Source: JAGLOK01 sp963675575 (lineage in GTDB: Bacteria > Bacillota > Clostridia > Christensenellales > UMGS416). Taken from it: 64,000 bases of DNA. The DNA is taken from NCBI GenBank assembly GCA_963675575.1, contig OY776378.1, positions 2,852,001 through 2,916,000 of the forward strand, in the 5' to 3' direction. The notes beneath the pieces were generated by a model. That model was not told the origin of the DNA. It ran no database searches and saw only the letters and a list, made by a program, of their open reading frames with translations. How positions within the stretch are numbered: the first letter of the stretch is position 1; each line of letters begins with the position of its first letter. This document shows positions 24,744 to 33,114 of the stretch, in pieces. Position numbers and translations under genes: made by a program.

Positions 24744-25316
24744 TTGAAAATAAAAACACATATTCTGATTGCCCGAAAGATTCATGAATATATGGATTTC
24801 AACTACGGCAATCAGATTAAAAGAAGACATTTTATATTCGGAAACATTAAACCGGATTTATTAAGAAAATTCAAGACTCTGAACCATTCAATTCACGATT
24901 CGATGGACTTTGTTTTGGATGAAATCGAACGTCATGAAAACGAAAATCATTCGATAAAAAATCCTTCTGTCCATTTGGGTATGATTAATCATTATCTTTC
25001 GGACTTTTTTTGTAGCAAGCATTATTTTAAAGATGATGAAGGTTTGATTAAGCACATAAAATATGAGGGAAAAATCCACAAAGTCATTTCCACAATGGAT
25101 GTGCGCGAAGGATTAGACTTAGTATACTATAACTTTGCCAATAATATTTCGGGCACTTTTCTAGAAGTTTTGCGCGAGTTGGAACGTGAATATAAAAAAC
25201 AACCACCCAGCATAGAAAATGATATCTTCTTTGCTATTTGCGCACCGCTTATCGCATGTAAATTTCTACTTAGAGATTCAGCTATTGAGCCTGTTGCTCT
25301 CGAACAAGCAGCGTAG
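24744..25316 (+). CDS. Zinc-dependent phospholipase C-like protein, copy 2
   Basis: A 190-residue paralogue of the preceding gene with the same motif order: KTHILIARKIHEYMDF, GNIKPDLLRKFKTLNHSIHDS, and GMINHYLSDFFCSKHYF, and a conserved PSIENDI-FA--APLI near the C-terminus. It starts with TTG at 24744 after GAGGGATAA. Both copies directly follow the duplicated CDP-alcohol phosphatidyltransferases, which suggests phospholipid making and breaking are linked here. This link rests on gene order only. Confidence 0.78.
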   Translation: MKIKTHILIARKIHEYMDFNYGNQIKRRHFIFGNIKPDLLRKFKTLNHSIHDSMDFVLDEIERHENENHSIKNPSVHLGMINHYLSDFFCSKHYFKDDEGLIKHIKYEGKIHKVISTMDVREGLDLVYYNFANNISGTFLEVLRELEREYKKQPPSIENDIFFAICAPLIACKFLLRDSAIEPVALEQAA

Positions 25317-25344
25317 TTTAGCTCAATAGCTTATAGTTTCTCAG

Positions 25345-26640
25345 CTAACGATTTATTATAGTTCCATCAATAGCATTTATTGTTAGGAAACTTGTAAGAC
25401 TCGAATTCCCAGCAACTACTTTATTTTTTCTCTCTATATCATTCGGATCATAGCTATATCCTCTAAAATCCCACACAGGAACTGTAATTATTTCATCACT
25501 ACCTTCCACGATCACAGGAAGCATTGATAGTGATATTTTATTTATCACGATTTCTATATTATCAACTTGACTATATGCTTCTAAAATCTTTTCATCAAAT
25601 ATAGAAACAATATCTTCAAAATTCATTATATCTGAGTACTCATTTAAAATTTCAGTTTCATGCATAATGCCCCTCCAGCTAAACTTTAGGACACCACTTT
25701 CATCAACAATTATATTCATGCTCTCAATTTCTTGTCCAGAAGCTGAAATATTAGGAGTTTCGTTAGCTTCATTATTCCACCTTTGGTTTAACACAGCAAC
25801 ACCATTTGAAAGCTGAATAGTCGGCATACTATAAATATTCTTTTTAAACGTTAATACATAGCATGGGGCTAATTCTCCATCTATTACTATTGCATTAAAA
25901 TGATAGCCTTCTAAATATGTGTCACCCACGCCTAAGTCTTGTATCGCTTTTTGCGCAATCTCCACTGCCTCATCCAAAGAAATAGTTATTGCTTTGCTTA
26001 ATTCTTCCTCTTCTTCTCTACCTATATAATATCCATTTCCAGCAGCAGAGTTGGAGTTGTCATAGTATAAAGTTGCTGTTTTTCCCGCATCACCATGAAG
26101 ATATAAATAAGCCATTTTATCTTCTATGTAGCTTTCCTCCACTTTTGCATAGCCAAGCAATTCCAACACTGAAGAATGCAAACTTCTAAGCCTTTCGTCC
26201 TCAGCCTTACTAGCAGCAATTTCTTCTTCGGTAGCATCTTCTGGTATATCTTTTCCACCGTTATCCCTTGGCAATGCAATCTGCCTTGACATGCTTTCAT
26301 AACCATATACATCAGGAGCGTTTTCTAGCTGCTTTTCGATCCTTTCGATAACGTCGTCTATATATTCGATTGCTCCCTGCTGTCCACCGTTGTCTTGATA
26401 AGGGTCTTTGTTTTTTACTTCATCCCAATTATTTTCTGCATTATATTTTACTTGCTCCCAATTCGCTAATTCATTTTCCAAGGTGCTTGCTTTTTCTCCC
26501 TCACTTATTCTCATATACATTGGAGAATCACCGATAAAGTAATCCAAAAACATGTCTGCTAATTCTTGCGTCAATTCTTGTCTTTCAAGCTTTACAGAAT
26601 AAATTTTATCCGCTTTAGGTACTTCCACCTGCGCATCCAC
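25345..26640 (-). CDS. DUF6034 protein, split from the M56 gene by a stop codon
   Basis: A 431-residue protein that matches my recollection of the DUF6034 family of Clostridia, whose function is unknown. It has no start with a plausible ribosome site: the first usable codon is GTG at 26640. The frame is open up to 26742 and reads ESTESPQEPEADFTQYQAPE, then a beta-rich DUF6034 start, directly after the stop codon of the M56 gene. So this is the C-terminal half of an M56-DUF6034 protein. A Glu-rich helical insertion lies near residues 150-180. Without read-through or re-initiation it is probably not made. Confidence 0.7.
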   Translation of the reverse strand: MDAQVEVPKADKIYSVKLERQELTQELADMFLDYFIGDSPMYMRISEGEKASTLENELANWEQVKYNAENNWDEVKNKDPYQDNGGQQGAIEYIDDVIERIEKQLENAPDVYGYESMSRQIALPRDNGGKDIPEDATEEEIAASKAEDERLRSLHSSVLELLGYAKVEESYIEDKMAYLYLHGDAGKTATLYYDNSNSAAGNGYYIGREEEEELSKAITISLDEAVEIAQKAIQDLGVGDTYLEGYHFNAIVIDGELAPCYVLTFKKNIYSMPTIQLSNGVAVLNQRWNNEANETPNISASGQEIESMNIIVDESGVLKFSWRGIMHETEILNEYSDIMNFEDIVSIFDEKILEAYSQVDNIEIVINKISLSMLPVIVEGSDEIITVPVWDFRGYSYDPNDIERKNKVVAGNSSLTSFLTINAIDGTIINR

Positions 26641-26742
26641 AATTATACTGAGGTTTCCTTTTTCATAGGTTTTGACAAATGTTTCAGGGGCTTGGTATTG
26701 GGTAAAGTCCGCTTCGGGTTCCTGCGGCGACTCTGTTGACTC

Positions 26743-27894
26743 TTACACTGTTGTTTCACTGATTTCTGCGGCAGACTGAGCATCATTCGCGGGGGAATAA
26801 TCAATTATTATGTCCGGCGCCGGTCGGCACGCTGTTGTAAAACAGCCTACTATCATAATTATTGCAAGCAGTAATGAAGTAAATCCTGCTAATTTTAACT
26901 TTTTTTGTGGTTGTATCATATTTTCGACTCGCTTTCTTATTTTTGATTTTTCTTCGCAAAACGCTAATGCGGCCGGTGCTTTTACTTTCTTTTTTGATAG
27001 TCTTATTACATCCAGCAAACTTTGCGAATACTCAAAGCTATCTCCATAGCTAATATTCTCTAGTACCATTTCATCACAGGCAAGTTCCAAGTCAGAAAGA
27101 TAAAACTTATATGCAATCCATACAAGAGGATTAAACCAATGAATAGTCTTTGCTAAAAGCCATAGGCAGTTTTTAGCAATATCTCTTCGCTTTATATGAC
27201 ATAGTTCGTGTAATATAATCATTTTAAGCTTTGATTCGTTGATTTGGCTAATAAAGCCTACCGGCAGTAAAACAATCGGATTTTTGAATCCAAACGTTAC
27301 CGGTGTGCTTACATATTTGCACTGCATAATAGATATTTCCTTTTTTATGCCGAGCGCGGCTTTACATTCAATCAAGGAACTATCTAGAAATTTACTGTTA
27401 ACTCTTCTACCAATTCTCACACGCTTGCTAAAGTCAATATAGTCAGCAATGGTTTTAATCAGAAAAAAAGAAGCTCCGGCTATCCATAGAATTAAAACGT
27501 AAATCCATATATCGATGCCTTTAATATAGTGTAGTACCTTATCAAGCAGGGAAGTCTTAATCTCTTCGCTTTGTACATTCTGAGCCAGCACACTATCAGT
27601 TGTATTTTCATCCGTGAAATCCGAATCAACTTCTGTATAAACCGCACTATCTATTGAAATACTTGGAGATGGCGCAACAGTTTCTACAATCTCTTTCGGA
27701 AAAAAGCTATCGATATGAAATGAAGCTTCGATTGTTATCGGAAACAATAGACGAACCAGCACCAATATCCACAACAAGCTTAGAATACTGGACTTGATTT
27801 TGCCACGCCAAATTGCTTTCATCGAAAGTATCGCTACTATCATTACTGAAGAGTATATAGTTATTTCCAGCAAAGTTTTTATTATATTATTCAT
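26743..27894 (-). CDS. M56 (BlaR1-like) membrane metallopeptidase
   Basis: A 383-residue BlaR1/MecR1-type peptidase with four membrane helices. The zinc motif is HELCH (residues 229-233) in MIILHELCHIKRRD, followed by ELACDE, which carries the third ligand. The sensor part after the last helix is short, ending in CFTTACRPAP and an Asp/Ala-rich tail. In the family the protease cuts the BlaI-type repressor when the outer domain senses a signal. The outer domain here would be DUF6034, but a TAA (26743-26745) interrupts the frame before it. It starts five bases after blaI. Confidence 0.85.
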   Translation of the reverse strand: MNNIIKTLLEITIYSSVMIVAILSMKAIWRGKIKSSILSLLWILVLVRLLFPITIEASFHIDSFFPKEIVETVAPSPSISIDSAVYTEVDSDFTDENTTDSVLAQNVQSEEIKTSLLDKVLHYIKGIDIWIYVLILWIAGASFFLIKTIADYIDFSKRVRIGRRVNSKFLDSSLIECKAALGIKKEISIMQCKYVSTPVTFGFKNPIVLLPVGFISQINESKLKMIILHELCHIKRRDIAKNCLWLLAKTIHWFNPLVWIAYKFYLSDLELACDEMVLENISYGDSFEYSQSLLDVIRLSKKKVKAPAALAFCEEKSKIRKRVENMIQPQKKLKLAGFTSLLLAIIMIVGCFTTACRPAPDIIIDYSPANDAQSAAEISETTV

Positions 27895-27899
27895 AATTA

Positions 27900-28286
27900 T
27901 TACCTATACTTCTTTTCTTTCAGGTTTTTTATATATTGTTCTAAGCTGTCAATTTCCTCATCTGATATTTTTTCATTATCAACAAGCCCTGCAACCATAT
28001 GTGTAAGTCCACCGAAATGATTATGAAGATAAGCACTAGCTTCTTCCGCCAGAAACTCTTCTTTAGTTATTGCGGGATAATAAACAAATTTTCTCGGGCT
28101 TATTTGCTTAAGTTCCAGCAACCCCTTTTCTACTAGCCTCATAAGATAGGTTTTAACTGTGTGTCTTGTCCAATTTGGCTGGTCTTCCAATGCTTTAAGT
28201 ATAGAAGCGTTATTTACTTCTCCCAGCTTCCAAACTATTTCCATAATTATAGAATCATTTTTTGACAGGCCTGAATATTTTTCCAT
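27900..28286 (-). CDS. BlaI/MecI/CopY family repressor
   Basis: A 128-residue winged-helix repressor. The DNA-binding part (about 5-75) reads LSKNDSIIMEIVWKLGEVNN, then WTRHTVKTYLMRLVEKGLL, typical of BlaI. The C-terminal helices (about 80-128) form the dimer interface and contain the region that the M56 protease would cut. ATG at 28286 is chosen because GAGGTG lies about nine bases ahead; a longer frame to 28361 would run through the operators. Two matching operator dyads lie upstream. Confidence 0.87.
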   Translation of the reverse strand: MEKYSGLSKNDSIIMEIVWKLGEVNNASILKALEDQPNWTRHTVKTYLMRLVEKGLLELKQISPRKFVYYPAITKEEFLAEEASAYLHNHFGGLTHMVAGLVDNEKISDEEIDSLEQYIKNLKEKKYR

Positions 28287-28308
28287 CTTTTTGCACCTCA
28301 CAATTTTT

Positions 28309-28361
28309 CGAGTAAACGTTTTGCTCTTATTTAGAGTAACTTCATTGCTCTTAAATGTCAA
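28309..28361 (-). promoter_or_regulatory. Promoter and tandem BlaI operators
   Basis: On the minus strand TTGACA (28356-28361), 17 bases, TACTCT (28333-28338). Two copies of one dyad are present: AGAGCAA-N5-TTACTCT (28333-28351) and AGAGCAA-N5-TTACTCG (28309-28327), centre to centre 24 bases. The first covers the -10 box and spacer, the second the transcript start. Confidence 0.72.
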
Positions 28362-28465
28362 GATTTATTTTATTAGCCTATTTTTTCTTTCAATAGTTTA
28401 AAAATAATAGGCTTCCTGTAATAGCCCCTTGTTGTTTAACAAAACTTTGAATTGCCCATTTATTA

Positions 28466-28882
28466 CTATAAGCAAACCTCATGCTTCCCCTTTTCAAAAA
28501 GCATAGGTTGAATGGTCGGATGCGTGAGTTTGTCCGGCAGTTTGTCGCACAGCATAATTTCTTCTATCTCATAATCGCCAAGCTCGCCAAATTCATAAAC
28601 TTCAGCGTAATAAAGCCTGGAGTAATTTAGCTTTCCATCCGTATCTTGCACAGAAAAGTCGCAAATCGGTTTAATGTCGAATTTCTTCGCGCCTGTCTCT
28701 TCGGCAAGCTCTCGACGCGCGGCATCATCTGCTGGTTCGTTTTGTTCGATATGCCCACCGGGAATCTCCCACGTGTCCTTCCCCTTTTGGCGCACAAATA
28801 CCCATTTGTTCTTATAGCGAGTTACAATTACTACGTATAAAAGATTTCTCTCAGGTATAATTTCATGGAAATCTACTTTCAT
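28466..28882 (-). CDS. Nudix hydrolase
   Basis: A 138-residue protein with a full Nudix box, GGHIEQNEPADDAARRELAE followed by ETGA, at residues about 42-65 (the GX5EX7REUXEEXGU pattern). The strand before it, WVFVRQKGKDTWEIPGGH, is typical of MutT-like enzymes. It should hydrolyse a nucleoside diphosphate linked to another group; the substrate cannot be told. It is the last gene of a five-gene minus-strand run that starts at 32081, with a 44-base gap to the lipoprotein gene. Confidence 0.88.
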   Translation of the reverse strand: MKVDFHEIIPERNLLYVVIVTRYKNKWVFVRQKGKDTWEIPGGHIEQNEPADDAARRELAEETGAKKFDIKPICDFSVQDTDGKLNYSRLYYAEVYEFGELGDYEIEEIMLCDKLPDKLTHPTIQPMLFEKGKHEVCL

Positions 28883-28926
28883 TATATCTCTCTTTCATTT
28901 TGTTTGATTTAAACCAAAATGGTCTT

Positions 28927-30018
28927 TTAACCAAAAATATTTTTAATAAATGATTTAATCAATTCAATAAATCCTGTTTTTTCTTCTTTGGGATAAATGA
29001 AATTTATTGCCTCGTTATATTTCTCGATGTCCTCTGCCGATATTACCGAGCCTTCCGGTGAAGCTAAGTAGTAGTATTCCGATTCACTTTGAGGTTCTGA
29101 AAGAAAAAGCAAAAACTCCTCCCCCTCGCCCAAATCGTTTTCCTCATCTGCATATATTCTGACAGTTTCTTTAAGCTCTCCTTTGTGGATCTTTAAAAGT
29201 TCCATTTCATATATATCCGTAACGGATGATGCTTCGGTATCGGCTTCGCCTTTCTTTCTCACCTCTATTATAATTGGAGCGAAGTTTGCGATTTCTTTTA
29301 TGCTTTCCGATTCAATAAAACCACAGCCTTTTGCCTTTCCGTTTTCTTCTATATCGCCTACAATGTTTGCAACTTTTTCTTTAAATGAATCCATATCTTT
29401 TGGATAAGTACCTTCGTAAGGTCTTATCTGCTGCATAAGCTTTACGATATTATCTCCGTCCAGCAAAGAAAAGGCGTTCATGTATAAGTAGTATTCGATT
29501 TTTTCGCCTTTGGCATATACATACTGATATTTCCCGACACATAAAAAATATCTTGCTCCAATCTCGTAAGGTGCAACATATTCTTTTGCGTTATTATCGG
29601 TAAACGGTGATGGTTTTCCGAATGCGTAATCGAATATTTCAATCTGTACAGACGGTAAATTATCGGCATTGCCTTTTATACACTCTTCAATTTCAAAATT
29701 GTAGTATTTAAGATTATATGTTGATTCGTCCTGCTCTACGCTTACAAGCTTTGCTGTTATTATGCTATAAGCGTCAGAAATCAACACTTCTAATGATTTT
29801 GGAGCCATAAGCGAATAATACCCATTAATCATTTCTCCTTCAATCGGCAAAGCCGATATTAGATTTTCCTTTCTCACACAATATTTAATTTCATACCCTT
29901 CTATCTCACTCTGCTGTGTTTCGGTCGGCTCTTTAGGAAGGTCTTTCTCCTCGCACGCCGCCGCTGTTGCAAGAATCGCTATAATTGATAGTAAGGTTAA
30001 TATTTTTTTCAAGTGCAT
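28927..30018 (-). CDS. Lipoprotein of unknown function
   Basis: A 363-residue lipoprotein that I do not recognise. The signal peptide is KKILTLLSIIAILATAAAC, with the lipobox Cys at residue 22. The mature part alternates predicted strands and charged loops and has an internal repeat in outline: two segments built as a strand, an ITAKLVSVEQDE- or IIIEVRKKGE-like start, then EEFLLFLSE or ARYFLCVGK. This suggests two copies of a small beta domain. The ATG at 30018 touches its GGAG; a TTG at 30012 has better spacing and may be the start. Confidence 0.7.
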   Translation of the reverse strand: MHLKKILTLLSIIAILATAAACEEKDLPKEPTETQQSEIEGYEIKYCVRKENLISALPIEGEMINGYYSLMAPKSLEVLISDAYSIITAKLVSVEQDESTYNLKYYNFEIEECIKGNADNLPSVQIEIFDYAFGKPSPFTDNNAKEYVAPYEIGARYFLCVGKYQYVYAKGEKIEYYLYMNAFSLLDGDNIVKLMQQIRPYEGTYPKDMDSFKEKVANIVGDIEENGKAKGCGFIESESIKEIANFAPIIIEVRKKGEADTEASSVTDIYEMELLKIHKGELKETVRIYADEENDLGEGEEFLLFLSEPQSESEYYYLASPEGSVISAEDIEKYNEAINFIYPKEEKTGFIELIKSFIKNIFG

Positions 30019-30030
30019 CTCCGTTCGTTT

Positions 30031-30561
30031 TTATATTTTATTTTTGTATATACGATATTCCGCCATGTCCAGCTCAAAGCCCGCCGAATTTTTCCTCTTA
30101 TATTCTTTAACTACTATTCCCCCAAGCGATTCGGGGATTTTGCGGCTTGCGATGTTGCGTTTATCCACAGGATAAAGAATATCATCAAATTTTATATTTT
30201 CACACGCCCAGTCGAAAAGAGCTGTAATGGCTTCCCTGCCGTATCCGTTGCCGTGGGATGATTTCTTTGTCCAAACGCCGAGCTCGGGTGTTTTGCCCTC
30301 CACATCGTGAAGTCCCGTGCAACCCATGAACTCGCCAGTGTCTTTTTTAAAGATAACAAGCTGAATATTTTTGCCTTTTTCCATTGCTTTAATTGAGCTT
30401 TTTATCCAGGCCAATGTTTCAGATATGTCATCTGCGGGCTTCGGATACATATATTTAGTGATTTCGATAGTGAAATGTGCAAATATATCTTCCCCATGCT
30501 CAAGTTTAATAGGTAGCTGCATTAGTCGATCTGATTCGATTTTTATGTCAAATAAATTCAT
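30031..30561 (-). CDS. GNAT family N-acetyltransferase 1
   Basis: A 176-residue acetyltransferase of the RimJ/RimL type. The acetyl-CoA motif A is GVWTKKSSHGNGYGREAITAL near residues 95-115, with the Q/RxxGxG/A pattern present as HGNGYG. DKRNIASRKIPESLGG fits the last strand and helix. The target may be a protein N-terminus, an antibiotic or a metabolite. It lies 24 bases after another GNAT gene of the same type and 12 bases before the lipoprotein gene, so all belong to one transcript. Confidence 0.85.
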   Translation of the reverse strand: MNLFDIKIESDRLMQLPIKLEHGEDIFAHFTIEITKYMYPKPADDISETLAWIKSSIKAMEKGKNIQLVIFKKDTGEFMGCTGLHDVEGKTPELGVWTKKSSHGNGYGREAITALFDWACENIKFDDILYPVDKRNIASRKIPESLGGIVVKEYKRKNSAGFELDMAEYRIYKNKI

Positions 30562-30585
30562 AGTGCTTCCTTTTATAACTTTGCA

Positions 30586-31146
30586 TTAAAACGTCTTCCT
30601 CACCAAATGTTCTACTCCCAGCATTGCATACATGTATGTATCATTCCACACAGGTTTTCTTTCTGTATTCCTTTCAAAATATATGTTTTTCACCAAATGA
30701 CCTTCCCGCCTGAATCCCAACCGCTCTAAAAGAATCCATGCACGGGAATTTTTCGGATTACACATCGCAACAACTCTGTGCGCATTTAAAGTGTTGAAAG
30801 CATATTCCAATATCGCACTACACGCCTCGAGTGCATACCCATTACCCCAATAATCCGAGTTAAACACATAGCCCAGCTCCCATGTCATAACATTTTCCGG
30901 CTTGATCCTTTCAAAATACAGATTTCCAATAACTTTGTTTTCTTCTTTTAAACAAACAGCTAAAAATGCGCTGTTATCCGCCCTAGCCGCGGCTTCCTTT
31001 TCGCATTGTATTTTTGTATAGGTTTGATAAGGTTCAAACTTTACTACATCTTTTTTTGATAGATAGTCATACAAATCCTCTGCGTCTTCAATTGAAAATT
31101 TTCTTACAATCAATCTACCTGTGTCTATTTTATAGTTCTGTTTCAA
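30586..31146 (-). CDS. GNAT family N-acetyltransferase 2
   Basis: A 186-residue RimJ/RimL-type acetyltransferase. Motif A is ELGYVFNSDYWGNGYALEAC (about 91-110), followed by NPKNSRAWILLERLGFRREG, typical of the group. The start is TTG at 31146, with GAGGAG seven bases ahead; the TTGA overlaps the stop codon of the upstream gene by four bases, so translation is coupled. It is only distantly similar to the neighbouring GNAT, so they probably have different substrates. Confidence 0.86.
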   Translation of the reverse strand: MKQNYKIDTGRLIVRKFSIEDAEDLYDYLSKKDVVKFEPYQTYTKIQCEKEAAARADNSAFLAVCLKEENKVIGNLYFERIKPENVMTWELGYVFNSDYWGNGYALEACSAILEYAFNTLNAHRVVAMCNPKNSRAWILLERLGFRREGHLVKNIYFERNTERKPVWNDTYMYAMLGVEHLVRKTF

Positions 31147-32081
31147 TTCTTCTCCTCATTGTAGAAGTTTAATACACGAAGTGCCCGAAGCGTATTCCAT
31201 CTGCTGGGCGCGCCTGTTTGCTCCATATCAAAATGCACCTTCCCCGGATGCTTTGCCTGAACATTCCAAGTGCCGTCTTTGTTGCGCTTTTTTACAAGCA
31301 AGTCGAGTGCATCGCGCATTCGTGCATCATAAGGGACATTTTCATAGCGGAAATAATCCAGCGCGCGTAAAATATCATAGTACCATCTGGGTGGATACGA
31401 AAGCATGGTAAATGATTTTCTGATAATCGCGCCTGTTTTATCCGATTTATATAGCCTGTGCTGAAAAATAAATTCTATTGCTTTTGGCTTGATTGCGCAA
31501 AGTTCTTCTGCTCGGTAATCATATCCTTGGTTCAGATACTCCGTTATACCTTCAAGCACCGAAATGGTGGAATGCAATGAAGAATGGACAGCGCCGTTCA
31601 TATTATATTGGCAATTAAATCCTCCGTCTGGCATATGCTGCAAAATAATATAGTCAATGATGGATTTCAGTTTTTCTTCTTTAGCTCCGAAATAACTTGC
31701 GTAATTTAAAAACATACCATTCACGCAAACGTCGCTTTGCATTATAGTCCGAGCGAGATTTATTCCCCCATCTATGCTTTTGTTTTCTTTTAAAATAACA
31801 GCAATAATATTTTTTATTGATTCCGCGGGTTCTATCTCTATATTTCTCAAGTCGAGCAATGTGTAGTGCGTGCTTATCCATTTGGGTTGATAAAATCGCA
31901 TTCCCCAGTGGCCGTTCGGGCTTCGCTTTTCCATAAATCTTTTACCAAAACCTTCTTTTGCTATGCGGCTTTTAAGACTTGCCAAGCTTTTTTCATCTTC
32001 TTTCAGCAAGTCTCTTCGGGTTTGATATTGTATTGATACGTCGCCTGAAAGCAGCCAAGATATTATTTGCTTCTCGTTCAT
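31143..32081 (-). CDS. Alpha/alpha-toroid protein (prenyltransferase/squalene-cyclase-like fold), function unknown
   Basis: A 312-residue all-helical protein. NGHWGMRFYQPKWISTHYTL and, near the C-terminus, RNKDGTWNVQAKHPGKVHFD and MPDGGFNCQYNMNGAVHSSLH show QW-like repeats of the terpenoid-cyclase/prenyltransferase toroid. The Asp-rich catalytic motifs of terpene cyclases are not evident, so enzymatic function is open. The start is ATG at 32081, where GAGGAG lies seven bases ahead; the frame extends further upstream but without a ribosome site. It begins the five-gene run that includes two GNATs, a lipoprotein and a Nudix hydrolase. Confidence 0.72.
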   Translation of the reverse strand: MNEKQIISWLLSGDVSIQYQTRRDLLKEDEKSLASLKSRIAKEGFGKRFMEKRSPNGHWGMRFYQPKWISTHYTLLDLRNIEIEPAESIKNIIAVILKENKSIDGGINLARTIMQSDVCVNGMFLNYASYFGAKEEKLKSIIDYIILQHMPDGGFNCQYNMNGAVHSSLHSTISVLEGITEYLNQGYDYRAEELCAIKPKAIEFIFQHRLYKSDKTGAIIRKSFTMLSYPPRWYYDILRALDYFRYENVPYDARMRDALDLLVKKRNKDGTWNVQAKHPGKVHFDMEQTGAPSRWNTLRALRVLNFYNEEKN

Positions 32082-32226
32082 AAGATGCTCCTCAATCAAA
32101 ATATAATTAAATTTTATACTTAATTTAAATTTATTACAAATAAATACAAAAAAGAATAGGCATAGGCTTTTAAAAGTTATATAATAAAAATAAAATATAT
32201 TAATTTTTATAAAAAAGGAGCATATT

Positions 32227-33114
32227 TTGATACTTTTGGGCGGACCTGTATACATTGAATCCAATAAGAAAAGAATATCGTCGACTGAAATCAATATCCT
32301 AGATTATGATACAAATCAAATTGCAAAAATTCATTCTTCTTTGGGATATAAATCAGCATATGCGCCATACATACCCACATGTGAAATAAATTTGATAAAA
32401 AAAGTAGAAAAAGCGTTTGCCAAGCAAAATGTCGTATTGGCGGAGATGGGTTTTTGGAAAAACCTGCAATGCCAAAACGAATATAAACGCATGCAAAACA
32501 TTGAGTATATGTGTGAAGTTTTGGCATCAGCGGATGAAATGGGAGTGAAATGCGTGGTAAACACCATCGGCTCTTATTCTTTCGATGGCATCTACGATGA
32601 CTATAGTGAAAACAATTTTACCGATGAATTCTTTGATGCCGCGGCAGAAACCGCTCGATATATTATAAAGCATGTTAAACCCAAACGCACAAAGTTTACC
32701 TACAATAACTTCGCATTCACTGCGCTTGATTCAGTTGACCAAATTGAAAAAATGGTAAAGGCCGTTGACAATGACAGTTTTGGCGTACATTTGGACGCAA
32801 CAAACCTCGTAACCTCCGTTCGTGAGTTCTTTTCTTTCAAAGATATATTAAATGACGCGTTTAAGCGCCTGGGAGACAAAATTGTTTCCTGCCATATTAA
32901 AGATTTAAGGCTCGCCTGGCCCGCTACACACATCGAGATGCAAGAAACCACCCCCGGCCTTGGAATGCTGGACATAGCAAGCTATCTAAAAAAAATCTCC
33001 GCGCTGAACCGCGATATCCCTTGTATGCTGGAACATTTGGATTCTGAAGAAAAATATGCGCAAGCGAGGGAGAATATTTTCGAGATTGCGAAGGAAAATG
33101 GATTAGATATTTAA
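32227..33114 (+). CDS. Sugar phosphate isomerase/epimerase-like TIM-barrel protein
   Basis: A 295-residue protein of the AP-endonuclease-2 type TIM barrel. Metal-ligand strands can be recognised: VVLAEMGFW (Glu near 64), KFTYNNF, FGVHLDATNL (His-Asp near 186-188), IVSCHIKDLRL (His near 220), and PCMLEHLDSE (Glu near 271). Sugar isomerases and epimerases of this family use such residues around a divalent metal. TTG at 32227 is the start, with AAGGAG ahead. It is transcribed away from the toroid operon and its stop codon overlaps that of the converging hydrolase gene. Confidence 0.8.
   Translation: MILLGGPVYIESNKKRISSTEINILDYDTNQIAKIHSSLGYKSAYAPYIPTCEINLIKKVEKAFAKQNVVLAEMGFWKNLQCQNEYKRMQNIEYMCEVLASADEMGVKCVVNTIGSYSFDGIYDDYSENNFTDEFFDAAAETARYIIKHVKPKRTKFTYNNFAFTALDSVDQIEKMVKAVDNDSFGVHLDATNLVTSVREFFSFKDILNDAFKRLGDKIVSCHIKDLRLAWPATHIEMQETTPGLGMLDIASYLKKISALNRDIPCMLEHLDSEEKYAQARENIFEIAKENGLDI

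Noticed and set aside
23973..25316. Secreted phospholipase C toxins
   Set aside because: Both proteins lack a signal peptide and the membrane-binding C2 domain of clostridial alpha-toxins; they are small intracellular-type relatives.
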